DNA from: JAWXUE01 sp044432925
Lineage (GTDB): Bacteria; Bacillota_I; Bacilli_A; Acholeplasmatales; Anaeroplasmataceae
NCBI GenBank assembly: GCA_044432925.1
Contig: JAWXUE010000012.1
Coordinates: 1 to 40,356, forward strand
DNA length: 40,356 nucleotides
Direction of reading: 5' to 3'
A program made the translations under genes and the position numbers. This document shows, piece by piece, positions 7,840 to 17,760 of this stretch; the first letter of the stretch is position 1; each line of letters opens with the position of its first letter. The notes beneath the pieces were generated by a model. That model did not search any database and was not told where the DNA came from. It saw nothing but the letters and a program-made list of their open reading frames with translations.

Positions 7840-8681
7840 TGAATAATTCTCTTCAAAGTAAAAAAGTTAAAAAGAATGTATTAAATATTTCTAAATTTAC
7901 ATTTTTAGGTTTAGTATTATTTTTTACTTACTTCCCTTTATTAATTATTGCACTATTATCGTTTAATACAGATAATAGTGGTAATGATTTTACAGGACTA
8001 ACATTAGAATGGTATTCTAAAATGTTTCAAGATGATAATTTAATGTCTGCTATAAAAAATACATTACTTATAGCTATATTATCTACATTAATATCTACTA
8101 TATTAGGAACACTTACAGCAATAGGTATTAATGCTATAAATAAAAAATATAAAAAATATTTAATATTTTTAAATAATGTACCTATTATTAATGCTGATAT
8201 TGTAACAGGTATATTCTTATTAATACTATTTACTATATTAGGTAATATTATAGGAATTAGATTATTAGGATTTAATACACTTTTAATTGCACATGTGTTG
8301 TTCTCAACACCATATGTGGTATTAAGTGTATTACCTAAATTAAATGAATTAGATAAAAATTTATTTGATGCTGCATTAGATTTAGGATGTACTCCTTATT
8401 ATGCATTAAGAAAAATAATTGTCCCATCAATTAAATCTGGTATATTCGCTGGAATGTTTTTTGCATTCACGATGAGTATTGATGATTTTGTTATTTCTTA
8501 CTTTGTTTCAGGAGTAGAAATAGAAAACTTCTCTATATGGTTATATGGAAGTTTAAAAATAACTAAAAATGACCCATGGCCTAAAGCGTGTGCTTATAAC
8601 ACATTAATTATGTTCATAACTATATTTGGTGTAGGTATTTATACTTATATCCAACACAAAAAGAAAGGTAAAAAAATATGA
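7836..8681 (+). CDS. potC: spermidine/putrescine ABC transporter permease PotC
   Basis: 281 residues with about six membrane helices. The EAA loop reads FDAALDLGCTPYYALRKI. It is the second permease subunit of the polyamine importer. Two adjacent ATGs (7836 and 7839) can serve as start, behind GAGGGGG. It overlaps potB and potD by four bases each. Confidence 0.9.
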   Translation: MMNNSLQSKKVKKNVLNISKFTFLGLVLFFTYFPLLIIALLSFNTDNSGNDFTGLTLEWYSKMFQDDNLMSAIKNTLLIAILSTLISTILGTLTAIGINAINKKYKKYLIFLNNVPIINADIVTGIFLLILFTILGNIIGIRLLGFNTLLIAHVLFSTPYVVLSVLPKLNELDKNLFDAALDLGCTPYYALRKIIVPSIKSGIFAGMFFAFTMSIDDFVISYFVSGVEIENFSIWLYGSLKITKNDPWPKACAYNTLIMFITIFGVGIYTYIQHKKKGKKI

Positions 8682-9751
8682 AAAAAATATTAGGATTAAC
8701 TATATTAGGATTAAGTGTTATAGCACTTGCTGGATGTTCTTCTAAAACTAAATTATATATCTTGAATTGGCAAGAATATATAAGTGAAGATTTAATAGAG
8801 GAATTTGAAGATGAATTTAATGTTCAAGTTGTTGAAAGAAACTTAGTTTCAAATGAATTAATGTATGGTGATTTAAAAATGAAAACTGCTGATTATGATG
8901 TAGTTTTCCCAAGTGATTATATGATAGAAAAATTATCTAATGAAAATTTAATAATAGAATTAGATCCAACTAAATTACCAAATTTATATAAAGATGATAA
9001 TACTAGAATTGATTATACAACAGGATTAGAAACTTACATTGAAGGATGTGGGTACGAAGATTATTTTGTTCCATACTTCTGGGGTTCATTAGGAATTATG
9101 TATAAAACTGTTGATGGTGATACTTCTATTGAAGATACTGTTAAATCGCAAGAGTGGGGAGTTTTCTTTAATGATACTGGATACAAAACTGCTATGTATG
9201 ATGTAAGTAGAGATGCTTATGCAGCTGCACAAATGTATTTAGGTTATGATTTAAATAATTACACTACAGAACAATTAAAAGAATGTACAACATTATTAAA
9301 AGATTTTAATTATGATGTTTGGGGTACAGATGATATTAAAGGTAGAATCTCTCGTGGTGCTATTGATATAGGATTAGTTTATTCTGGAGATTTCTTTGAT
9401 CAATTATATGCTGATGATTATGTTGGTAATTATAATATTTATATACCAGATACAAACAATGTATTTTTTGATGCAATGTGTATTCCAACTATTTCTAAAA
9501 ATCAAGATTTAGCTTATGAATTTATTAACTTTATGATTGATAAAGAAAATAGTATTGAAAATGCTTCTTACGTAGGATATTGCCCTGTATTTAATGATGT
9601 ATATGAGGCTGTAATGGCTGATGAAGAAATGAATGATGTAACTGAATATCCAGCATGGAATCCAGCTCATATTACTAATGGTACGGTATATAGAGACTTA
9701 GGTACTTCTAAGTATAATGAAATGGAAGAAGAATTCAAAAAAACAAAATAA
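8678..9751 (+). CDS. potD: polyamine-binding lipoprotein PotD
   Basis: 357 residues. The signal peptide ends in the lipobox LAGC, giving a lipid-anchored Cys20, so the protein is tethered outside the membrane as in other Gram-positives. KLYILNWQEYISEDLIEEFE is the usual beginning of the mature PotD/PotF fold. It delivers spermidine or putrescine to PotBC; the substrate cannot be told from sequence alone. It is the last gene of the operon, with a terminator nine bases after the stop. Confidence 0.92.
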   Translation: MKKILGLTILGLSVIALAGCSSKTKLYILNWQEYISEDLIEEFEDEFNVQVVERNLVSNELMYGDLKMKTADYDVVFPSDYMIEKLSNENLIIELDPTKLPNLYKDDNTRIDYTTGLETYIEGCGYEDYFVPYFWGSLGIMYKTVDGDTSIEDTVKSQEWGVFFNDTGYKTAMYDVSRDAYAAAQMYLGYDLNNYTTEQLKECTTLLKDFNYDVWGTDDIKGRISRGAIDIGLVYSGDFFDQLYADDYVGNYNIYIPDTNNVFFDAMCIPTISKNQDLAYEFINFMIDKENSIENASYVGYCPVFNDVYEAVMADEEMNDVTEYPAWNPAHITNGTVYRDLGTSKYNEMEEEFKKTK

Positions 9752-9759
9752 CAAAAAAT

Positions 9760-9785
9760 ACTCTAGTTTTCTAGAGTTTTTTTTA
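9760..9785 (+). terminator. pot operon terminator
   Basis: ACTCTAG, TTTT loop, CTAGAGT, then a run of T. Confidence 0.88.
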
Positions 9786-9790
9786 CTTCA

Positions 9791-9819
9791 TTGCTATATA
9801 AACAATACAATGATAAAAT
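9791..9819 (+). promoter_or_regulatory. promoter of the large LRR gene
   Basis: TTGCTA, 17 bases, TAAAAT. It begins directly after the pot terminator and ends 20 bases before the start codon. Confidence 0.6.
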
Positions 9820-9838
9820 TAAAAAGAATGGAGTGATT

Positions 9839-12748
9839 ATGATGGAAAGATTTAAAATTAAAGGTACGGAATATATATTTGATAAAAACCAAATATATTT
9901 ATCACAGATAGATAGATCAAGTAGTATGTATATAGTACCATCTGAAATAAAATATAATAATAATGTTTATCCTGTAACTAAAATATATGAAAAAGCATTT
10001 GAAAAATGTTATTCATTAAAAACAGTAGAAATACCTAATAGTATAACTCATGTTGGAGCATATGCTTTTAGTCATTGTAGTTCATTAACAGATATTACAT
10101 TACATGATGGTTTAGAATATATATCACGATATGCTTTTTACCATTGTAGAGAATTAGTTAATGTTAAACTACCAGATACTCTAACTAATATGGATTCAGG
10201 AGTATTTTATGGTTGTAATGCATTATCAAATATAACATTATCTAAAAATTTAGAATCAATATCAAGAGAAGTATTCTATAGTTGTAATTCATTACAATCG
10301 ATAAATATTCCTGATAAAGTTAAAGATATTGGTTATTCTGCCTTTTTCAGGTGTTCTTCTTTAAAAAGTATTAATATACCTAAAGAGTTAAAAAGAATAG
10401 ATACATATGCTTTTTCGTTTTGTGAAGGTATAACTACACTTACTATACCAAGTAATGTTGAATATATATCAGAATCTGCTTTTAATAAATGTGAAAATTT
10501 AAAAACAATTGTATTAGAAAGTAGTAATACAATAATTCAACAAGATTCATTTTTAAATTGCTCATCATTAGAATCAATTACTATAAATGAATGTAGTTTG
10601 TCACCAGAAAAATATCTATTGTCTCACACATCTTTAAAAAATATAATTATTGAAGATAAAGTTTATGAAATAACAGAACACTCTGATAATAATTTTGAAT
10701 ATATAGTAATAGATGATAAGGCTACAATAACAAAAGTATTAACTGAAGAAATAAACATAGTATTACCTGATAGTGTAACTGTTAATAACAAAACTTGTAA
10801 AATAACTGCTATAGGTGGATTAACTTTTTATAAATCAAAAATAGAATCAATTACTTTAAATGAAAGTTTAACTAGTATAGGAGCATCAGCTTTTTCTAAA
10901 ACTAATTTAAATAAAATAACTTTACATGATAACATCGAAGTTATTAATGAAAATGTATTTGAAGATTGTAAGAATTTATCTTCAATAATATTATCTAATA
11001 AAATTACTACTATACCTAAAGGTGCTTTTTATAACTGTTCTATTTTAAGTGAATTAACTTTACCTAACGAATTAAAAACAATAGAAAAAGAAGGTTTTAG
11101 AGGATGTTCTTCTTTAACTGATATTCAACTACCAAAAACCTTAGAATTAATTGGTTATGAAGCTTTTGCTTATTGTTCAAAACTAACTGATATTACTTTA
11201 CCTAATTCAGTAACAGATATTCATGAATTTGCATTTAATGGTTGTTATGAACTTACTTCTTTTGTTATGCCAAATAACATAAAGGCCATACCTAGAGGAA
11301 TATTTACAAGTTGTAGAAAATTAAAAAACATTAATATACCTAGTTCTGTTACATTTATTGGTGGTAGAGCATTTAGTGATTGTAGTTCACTAGAAACATT
11401 AGTATTACCTGAAGGACTTGAAATCATTTCCCCTTTAGCTTTTAATTCTATTAATGCAAAAGAGATTATTATTCCAGAAGGTGTTAAAACTATTAAACAC
11501 GAAGCTTTCTTAGGATGTCGTGAATTAATGAAAGTTACTCTACCTTCTACTTTAGAAGTTATTGAAGAAATAGCTTTTGCTTATTGTTCAAAATTAGAAG
11601 ATATAGTACTACCTAATGGTTTAAAAGAATTAGAGAGAGGTGTATTTAATTACTGTAGTAATTTAAAAGAAATCACTTTACCTAATTCCGTTACTTCTGT
11701 TGATAAAGAGTTATATAAAGAATGTGAAAGTCTTACTAGTGCCATTTTATCAGATGGATTACAAGAGATTTCAGAGGCAATGTTTAGTATGAGTAGTATT
11801 AAAAGTATTGTTTTACCTAATAATATTAAAGTTATTAGCAAAAAAGCTTTTGCTTATTGTGAACATTTAACAGAAATAACTATTAATGATAACTTAGAAA
11901 CAATTGAAGATTATGCTTTTTCTAGTTGTTTGAAATTAAATGTTATTAATATTCCAAGTACAGTAACAAATATTGCTGTAAGTGCATTTGATGATTGTAA
12001 ATCACTAACAGCAATAAATGTACATGAAGACAACCCTATTTATAAAACTATTGATGGTAGTTTATATAGTAAAGATGGTCAAAAATTACTTTATTTCTGT
12101 GAACAACCAACATCAACTTTCCAAATTCCTGATGGAGTTACAGAAATAAAATCAAGTGAATTTTATGGATCTGATAAAATAGTTAATGTTGAAATACCAA
12201 GTAGTGTTAAAAATATTAAATTTTTAGCATTCGCAAAAAGTAGTGTTCAGAAAGTTATTATTGCTGAAGGACTTACTACTATTGAAAGTAATGCATTTGA
12301 TAAATGTAAAAAGTTACAGTCAATTAATCTACCTAAAACTCTAACAACTTTAGGAAACTTATGTTTTAATGGTTGTGTAAAATTAAAGAATATTACTATT
12401 CCTAATAAAGTAACATCAATTCCTCAACAAGCTTTCTTTTATTGTAGTTCTTTAACTAAAGTAAAACTATCTAATAAAGTTACTAGAATAGAATCTCAAG
12501 CATTCCAGTGGTGTACTAAATTAAAAACTATTAATCTATCTAATAAGTTAGAAATAATAGAAAGTAAAGTGTTCACATATTGCGAATCTTTAGAATCAAT
12601 TATTATTCCTAAGAGTGTAACTACTATAAAAGAAAATGCATTTTCAGAATGTCCTAATTTAACTATTTATTGTGAAGCAAGTGAGTCACAACCTAATTGG
12701 GATTCAAATTGTTTTGGTTCTTGCAAAGTAGTATATAATCACAAATAA
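9839..12748 (+). CDS. large BspA-type leucine-rich-repeat protein (LRR_5), apparently not exported
   Basis: About 969 residues from the ATG at 9839, behind GGAGTGAT; a second ATG follows directly. Almost the whole protein is tandem 22-24-residue repeats of the BspA/TpLRR form (for example AFxxCSSLxxIxLPxxLxxI), about 35 copies by eye. The pattern is interrupted at roughly residues 240-330 and again around 735-775, where NPIYKTIDGSLYS is a common BspA spacer. The end, TIYCEASESQPNWDSNCF, is the usual cap of this family. There is no signal peptide, lipobox, LPxTG or other anchor, so it should be cytoplasmic or use an unusual exit. Such repeats usually bind proteins. It is monocistronic and its partner is unknown. 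Confidence 0.85.
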   Translation: MMERFKIKGTEYIFDKNQIYLSQIDRSSSMYIVPSEIKYNNNVYPVTKIYEKAFEKCYSLKTVEIPNSITHVGAYAFSHCSSLTDITLHDGLEYISRYAFYHCRELVNVKLPDTLTNMDSGVFYGCNALSNITLSKNLESISREVFYSCNSLQSINIPDKVKDIGYSAFFRCSSLKSINIPKELKRIDTYAFSFCEGITTLTIPSNVEYISESAFNKCENLKTIVLESSNTIIQQDSFLNCSSLESITINECSLSPEKYLLSHTSLKNIIIEDKVYEITEHSDNNFEYIVIDDKATITKVLTEEINIVLPDSVTVNNKTCKITAIGGLTFYKSKIESITLNESLTSIGASAFSKTNLNKITLHDNIEVINENVFEDCKNLSSIILSNKITTIPKGAFYNCSILSELTLPNELKTIEKEGFRGCSSLTDIQLPKTLELIGYEAFAYCSKLTDITLPNSVTDIHEFAFNGCYELTSFVMPNNIKAIPRGIFTSCRKLKNINIPSSVTFIGGRAFSDCSSLETLVLPEGLEIISPLAFNSINAKEIIIPEGVKTIKHEAFLGCRELMKVTLPSTLEVIEEIAFAYCSKLEDIVLPNGLKELERGVFNYCSNLKEITLPNSVTSVDKELYKECESLTSAILSDGLQEISEAMFSMSSIKSIVLPNNIKVISKKAFAYCEHLTEITINDNLETIEDYAFSSCLKLNVINIPSTVTNIAVSAFDDCKSLTAINVHEDNPIYKTIDGSLYSKDGQKLLYFCEQPTSTFQIPDGVTEIKSSEFYGSDKIVNVEIPSSVKNIKFLAFAKSSVQKVIIAEGLTTIESNAFDKCKKLQSINLPKTLTTLGNLCFNGCVKLKNITIPNKVTSIPQQAFFYCSSLTKVKLSNKVTRIESQAFQWCTKLKTINLSNKLEIIESKVFTYCESLESIIIPKSVTTIKENAFSECPNLTIYCEASESQPNWDSNCFGSCKVVYNHK

Positions 12749-12761
12749 AAATTAAAAAACA

Positions 12762-12792
12762 AAAAAGACTAATTATAAAAATTAGTCTTTTT
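12762..12792. terminator. bidirectional terminator between the LRR gene and tkt
   Basis: AAAAAGACTAATT and AATTAGTCTTTTT pair across five bases. The A-run and T-run serve both converging genes. Confidence 0.88.
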
Positions 12793-12804
12793 CTCTTTGT
12801 AATG

Positions 12805-14775
12805 CTATTTTTTAGTTTTAGGTTTGATAATGTTAGTAACATAATCACTAAACTTTTCAACAGTAAATCCAAAATGATTTAATACTTCAGCAGCTGGTGC
12901 ACTAACACCAAATTCCTCAACACCATATACATTAGGAGTATATTTATACCAAGGCATAGGATGTCCCATTTCAACAGCAATGATCGGCTTATCAGAAGGT
13001 AATACACTTTCTTTATAAGCAGCTTTTTGTTTATCAAATAAGAACATTGAAGGCATTGAAACAACTCTAATTTTAAGTTTAGAAGATAATGCTTCAGCAG
13101 TTTTAATTGCTAAACTAACTTCACTTCCTGAAGCTACTATAACAGCATCTAAAGCACCTTTTTCTTTATGAATAATGTATGCTCCATTAGAAACATTACA
13201 TCCTTTATTTTCATACATATCAATATTTTGTCTAGTAGTTATAATAGCAGTTGGAGTTTCTTTAGATAAGAAAGCAATCTCCATACCTTGTACTACTTCT
13301 TTAACATCACATGGTCTAATAACATTGAAGTTTGGAATACTTCTCATCATAGTTAATTGTTCGATTGGTTGGTGAGTTGCACCATCTTCTCCAACTGCTA
13401 ATGAATCATGAGAGAAAATAAATACTGTAGGAACTTTCATTAAAGCTGCCATACGGAATGTTGGTTTCATATAATCACTAAATGCCATGAATGTACTAGC
13501 TAACCCAGTTAAACCACCATATAAAGTAATACCATTAGCAATAGCACCCATTGCATGTTCTCTTACACCAAATAAAATGTTTTTACCATATTTATTATCA
13601 GCACCATAATTACCATTAGCTCCTCTTATTTTAGAAGCTTTAGCAACATCAGCACTTCCTCCCACAATAAATGGGATTTGTCTACAAATCTCTGTTAAAA
13701 CAACACCTGATACATCTCTAATAGGTTTCCCCATTAAACTATCAAAATTCACTTTAGAGAAATCTAATTTATAATCATTATTTAAGAAAGAAGTAATTTG
13801 TTCATAGTTCTTTCCATATTTATCAATATAATTTGATAAATTAATATTAAATTGGTTATTAATCTCAGCACCTCTTGCTCCAAATGTTTCATCATAAAAT
13901 TCATAACATTCACGAGGTAATTCAAATGGTTCAAAGTTCCATTCTAAATTAGTTGCTAATTCTTTAGTTAAAGCATCACCTAATGGACTACCATGAACTG
14001 AAGAATCACCAGACATACTTGATCCAAAACCAATTTCAGTTTTAATTTCAATAATAGTAGGAGCAGTATGAGTTTTTGCTAATTTAATAGCCTCATCAAT
14101 ATCATTAACACTATTACCATCTTCTACTAAAATATATTCCCATCCTAAAGATCTAAATTTATTTTCAGTATTTACTTTGTGACACTCATCAACTCTACCA
14201 TCTAATTGAATATCATTAGAATCATATAATACAATTAACTTTTCTAATTCTAACGTACCAGCGATAGTCATAGCCTCAATAGCTACACCCTCTTGTAAAT
14301 CTCCATCTCCACATAAAACATAAGTATAGTTATCAAATAAAGGAAGACTATATTTGTTATAAGCTCCTCCAACAATACTTGTTGCTATAGTTAATCCAAC
14401 TGCAGTAGCTAAACCAGAACCTAATGGACCTGTTGCAACATCTACACCTGGAGTTAAATGAGGTTCAGGATGACCAGGAGTAATACTTCCAAATTGTCTG
14501 AAAGCTTTCATATCTTCCATAGTAATAGCGTAACCTGCCATATGTAGAGTAGAATATAACATACTTGATCCATGACCAGCAGATAAAATAAATCTATCTC
14601 TATTAATCCAATTTGGAACATTTGCATCCGCAATTAAATGTCTAGTATATAAAGTATGGATAATAGGAGCTGCTCCTAAAGCAATTCCCGGATGACCACT
14701 TTTAGCTTTATTAATTGCATACATACTAGTCATTCTAATACCGTTAATACATAAATTATCTATATAATCGTTCAT
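12805..14775 (-). CDS. tkt: transketolase
   Basis: 656 residues, the family's usual length. It moves two-carbon units between sugar phosphates in the non-oxidative pentose phosphate pathway, using thiamine diphosphate. Seen: SGHPGIALGAAP near the N-terminus, GHGSSMLYSTLHM, the cofactor motif GDGDLQEG, YDSNDIQLDG, and HDSLAVGEDGATHQP in the pyrimidine-binding domain. The start has AAGGAG six bases upstream. It lies two bases after the membrane-protein gene, so the two are probably one operon. Confidence 0.96.
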   Translation of the reverse strand: MNDYIDNLCINGIRMTSMYAINKAKSGHPGIALGAAPIIHTLYTRHLIADANVPNWINRDRFILSAGHGSSMLYSTLHMAGYAITMEDMKAFRQFGSITPGHPEPHLTPGVDVATGPLGSGLATAVGLTIATSIVGGAYNKYSLPLFDNYTYVLCGDGDLQEGVAIEAMTIAGTLELEKLIVLYDSNDIQLDGRVDECHKVNTENKFRSLGWEYILVEDGNSVNDIDEAIKLAKTHTAPTIIEIKTEIGFGSSMSGDSSVHGSPLGDALTKELATNLEWNFEPFELPRECYEFYDETFGARGAEINNQFNINLSNYIDKYGKNYEQITSFLNNDYKLDFSKVNFDSLMGKPIRDVSGVVLTEICRQIPFIVGGSADVAKASKIRGANGNYGADNKYGKNILFGVREHAMGAIANGITLYGGLTGLASTFMAFSDYMKPTFRMAALMKVPTVFIFSHDSLAVGEDGATHQPIEQLTMMRSIPNFNVIRPCDVKEVVQGMEIAFLSKETPTAIITTRQNIDMYENKGCNVSNGAYIIHKEKGALDAVIVASGSEVSLAIKTAEALSSKLKIRVVSMPSMFLFDKQKAAYKESVLPSDKPIIAVEMGHPMPWYKYTPNVYGVEEFGVSAPAAEVLNHFGFTVEKFSDYVTNIIKPKTKK

Positions 14776-14777
14776 AG

Positions 14778-15482
14778 TTATTCTCCTTTAGAATCTAAAT
14801 TTGTTTCTTCAATCGTTTCATTGTTTGTTTGTGTTTCTTCTGATGTTGTTTCTTCAACATATTCATCCTCAACAAAATCCTCAGGTTCTTCAATTCCTAA
14901 TTCTGCTCTTTGTTTTTTATAAAATTCTTCAATATAAGCTTCTTGCTTATCTAATAACGATTCATATTTATCTGCACCTAAAATACCTTTAATTTTATTT
15001 ACAGCCTCAACATTACAATTTGTTACATCCATATTAATTTTTTTATTTAATTTCATATTAAATACGATAAATAAAATTAAAACAAATGCATATAAACCAA
15101 TTTGTAATCCTGATTGATCCGATGGAACTAAAGCATATATTAATCCAAATAAAATTAATATAATTATTGCTAATGGCGTAAAGAACTTAGTAACAATTCC
15201 TTTTCTTATAGCATTTATATCACGGAAAAAATCTAATTGTACTTCATTAACACGTTTACAATATAAATCTTTAAGTTCATTATAATAAGATTCTTCAAGT
15301 AATATTTTATGTACATCAGTATTATTAATAGACCAAAAATAAAATCTACCATTTCCAACAACACTATTATAAATTTCTGGGTAATCTTTTAAATCATAGA
15401 ACTCAATTGTTCCAGCAGATACTTCCTGAACTAAAAATGGTTCAGTATTAATTTTATCAAAATATTTATTATTTATTTTCAT
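14778..15482 (-). CDS. membrane protein with two central helices, function unknown
   Basis: About 234 residues. I chose the ATG at 15482 (MKINNKYFDK) because GGAAGG and AGAGAG precede it; a start ten codons earlier is possible. A soluble N-terminal part of about 95 residues is followed by two adjacent hydrophobic helices (about 97-118 and 124-140), a second soluble stretch, and a C-terminal tail of about 35 residues dominated by Glu and Thr. I do not recognise the family. It sits two bases upstream of tkt in the same direction. A weak TAAAAT-type -10 lies about 30 bases upstream on the minus strand. Confidence 0.75.
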   Translation of the reverse strand: MKINNKYFDKINTEPFLVQEVSAGTIEFYDLKDYPEIYNSVVGNGRFYFWSINNTDVHKILLEESYYNELKDLYCKRVNEVQLDFFRDINAIRKGIVTKFFTPLAIIILILFGLIYALVPSDQSGLQIGLYAFVLILFIVFNMKLNKKINMDVTNCNVEAVNKIKGILGADKYESLLDKQEAYIEEFYKKQRAELGIEEPEDFVEDEYVEETTSEETQTNNETIEETNLDSKGE

Positions 15483-15607
15483 CTCTCTTTTTCCTTCCAA
15501 GATATTATTCATTTCTATTTTACCATATAAACTATTCTTTTAACATAGTTAAAGCATATTTTTAACTGTTATTTCATATAATTTTAATGTGAAAAGAGTG
15601 ATATAAT

Positions 15608-16627
15608 ATGGAAACTATTTATAAGTATTTACATGAAAACCCTGAATGCTCTGGAAAAGAACATAAAACAAATAAATATGTCTTAGAAATATTAGAGAAA
15701 TATAATCCTAAAATTTTTAAAATAAAGTTAAGCATAGTTGCCTTTTTCAACATGCAACAATCAGAAACTTTAGCATTCAGAAGTGAATTAGATGCACTAC
15801 CGATATCAGAAGATATTTCACATAAAATTTGTAGTAAAAATGATAGTATGCATGCTTGCGGACATGACATACATACATCAGCATTACTACAACTTTGTGA
15901 ACATATAAAAAGCAATAAATTCAACCATAATATAGCATTGATTTTCCAATCAAAAGAAGAGACAGGATTAGGTAGTAAAGATATCATTAAAAGCAAACTT
16001 TTTAAGAAATTAAAAATAACAAAAGTTATAGGTATGCATGTATGGCCAAACTTAGAATTTGATAAAATATATTCAAATAAAAATCTAATGTTTGGATCAT
16101 ATGAATTAGATATTAATATATGGGGGAAACCTAATCATGTCTCAACTTATTCAAATAAAACTGATGCAACATTTGCTAGTTATTTAATATATAAAAAATT
16201 ACTTAAATTTAAGAAAAATAAGATAGCACATTTAGGTAAAATACAAAGTGGAATTATAAGAAATATAAGTTCGGATCACGCTACATTATATTACTCTGTA
16301 AGATTCAAAAAAAATAAAAATATAGAGGATAAAATAAGACGTATGAAATTAAATACAAATTGTGATGTTGATTATAATTTTAAAGAATATTATCCGCCTT
16401 TAATATGTTCTAAAAATTTACTTGAAATAATAAATCCACAAAAAGTAAAAACATTAAAATCAGCAGAAGATTTCGGTTATTACAAAGAAAAAGCAGAAAC
16501 ACTATACTTATTATATGGCTTAGGTACGGGGTATAATTTACACACAAATAAATTTACAACAAATATAGAACAAAGAAAATGTTATTATAATAAGCTTGTT
16601 GAAGTAATAGATAAATTTAAAATATAG
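15608..16627 (+). CDS. M20D amidohydrolase, probable N-acetyldiaminopimelate deacetylase
   Basis: 339 residues, shorter than the usual 370-390 of M20D enzymes. Metal-site motifs are visible: DALPI (62-66), HACGHDIHT (82-90), the EE pair in FQSKEETG (117-118), GMHVWPN, and LHTNKF near the end. It would remove acetate from N-acetyl-LL-DAP. The substrate is inferred from the neighbouring genes for the other acetyl-branch steps; from sequence alone a hippurate hydrolase-like role is possible. It converges on the aminotransferase gene, with a hairpin spanning both stop codons. Confidence 0.78.
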   Translation: METIYKYLHENPECSGKEHKTNKYVLEILEKYNPKIFKIKLSIVAFFNMQQSETLAFRSELDALPISEDISHKICSKNDSMHACGHDIHTSALLQLCEHIKSNKFNHNIALIFQSKEETGLGSKDIIKSKLFKKLKITKVIGMHVWPNLEFDKIYSNKNLMFGSYELDINIWGKPNHVSTYSNKTDATFASYLIYKKLLKFKKNKIAHLGKIQSGIIRNISSDHATLYYSVRFKKNKNIEDKIRRMKLNTNCDVDYNFKEYYPPLICSKNLLEIINPQKVKTLKSAEDFGYYKEKAETLYLLYGLGTGYNLHTNKFTTNIEQRKCYYNKLVEVIDKFKI

Positions 16628-16662
16628 TAAAAAGGAAGAAATTATTTTTCTTCCTTTTTACT
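16626..16662. terminator. hairpin overlapping both converging stop codons
   Basis: AGTAAAAAGGAAGAAA and its complement TTTCTTCCTTTTTACT surround a five-base loop. It includes the stop codons of the deacetylase and aminotransferase genes and probably terminates both. The T-tract lies within the arm, so efficiency is uncertain. Confidence 0.6.
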
Positions 16663-17760
16663 ATTTCTAATTGTACATACAAAGTCCTCTAATCTATTTA
16701 ATCCTGTAATTAATTCTTGTTTTTTAATAGCGAAATTAACCCTAATAAAACCCTCGCATTTAAAGCAAATACCTGGTACACAAGCAACATGATATTTTGA
16801 TAAAAACATATCACAAAATTCTATACTATTAACGTTAAATTCTCTAATATCAATAAAGATAAATATACCACCATCAACATCTAAAAAAGGTATATTAATT
16901 TGATTTAAATAATCATATGTAATACTTAAATTTTCTTTAATATTTTTATATGAATTTCTTTTTAAATCTAGTGCTTCTACTCCTGCTTTTTGAATAAAAA
17001 CAGGGACAGAAATATTTAAATAAGAATGCACCTTCAACAACTCTTTAACAACATTATCATTAGCAATAATATAACCTAATCTATATCCTGTCATTCCATA
17101 TGTTTTAGAAAAACTTTTTAAGAAAATAACATGTGATAAATCAAATGGATAAACACACTTTTCCTTGTAACATAAAGACTCATAAACATCATCGCATAAA
17201 ATATAAAAATTATTTTTTTTAGCCAATTCATTAATCATATTTAATGTAGATTTATCATACATAATACCCGTTGGATTTGAAGGTGTATTTAATATTAAAA
17301 CTTTAGTTCTATTATTAATAACATTAATTAAATTTGAAAATGTTGGAATATAATTTGTATCTACTGTTTCAACATATCTAACTGTACCTCCACAAAATTT
17401 AACAACAGGTTCATATTGAGGATAACATGGAGTAATAACTATTACCTCATCATCTTTATTAAGTATTGTTAATAAAGAAATAAATATACCTTCGCTAGAA
17501 CCAAAAGTAACTAATACATTTTCTTTGTTAACTTTTTCTTTATTTACAATAGCACTAAGAAGTTCACTATCTCCTTGAGCATTAGTATATTTATATTCAT
17601 TATCTAATAAAGATTTTATTGTTCTGTCAATTACTCTTTTATCAACTTCAATACAAGGCTCTCCTATAGCAAATGAAATACCATCATTATACTCAGCAAC
17701 TAAACTAGTATATTTTCTAATTAAACTTGATTCTACTTCTAATACATTTTTATTAAAAAT
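16642..17760 (-). CDS. class I aminotransferase, probable N-acetyl-LL-diaminopimelate aminotransferase, likely ATT start
   Basis: The frame is open well beyond its first ATG (17262). Translating upstream gives 166 further residues that fit the family: FNKNVLEVE at the N-terminus, AIGEP, YKYTNAQGD, TPCYPQYEP and LNTPSNPTG (158-165). The PLP lysine is Lys219 in SFSKTYGMTGYRLG and the cofactor-binding DDVYE is at 189-193. No ATG, GTG or TTG occurs in frame upstream of 17262. The ATT at 17760-17758 lies six bases after AAGGGGTGG, giving 372 residues and a normal N-terminus, so it is the best start. ATT starts are rare (infC is the known case). A sequencing error or decayed start is the alternative. 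It is divergent from dapF. Confidence 0.82.
   Translation of the reverse strand: MFNKNVLEVESSLIRKYTSLVAEYNDGISFAIGEPCIEVDKRVIDRTIKSLLDNEYKYTNAQGDSELLSAIVNKEKVNKENVLVTFGSSEGIFISLLTILNKDDEVIVITPCYPQYEPVVKFCGGTVRYVETVDTNYIPTFSNLINVINNRTKVLILNTPSNPTGIMYDKSTLNMINELAKKNNFYILCDDVYESLCYKEKCVYPFDLSHVIFLKSFSKTYGMTGYRLGYIIANDNVVKELLKVHSYLNISVPVFIQKAGVEALDLKRNSYKNIKENLSITYDYLNQINIPFLDVDGGIFIFIDIREFNVNSIEFCDMFLSKYHVACVPGICFKCEGFIRVNFAIKKQELITGLNRLEDFVCTIRNSKKEEK

Noticed and set aside
9839..12748. Repeated DNA that might be a CRISPR array or tandem satellite
   Set aside because: The repeats are in-frame 22-24-residue LRR units with divergent bases, not identical direct repeats with unique spacers.
16642..17262. 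A 206-residue aminotransferase fragment starting at the first ATG, read as a truncated or pseudogene copy
   Set aside because: The same frame continues upstream without a stop for 166 codons that carry conserved family motifs, and a ribosome site lies at the right distance before an ATT.
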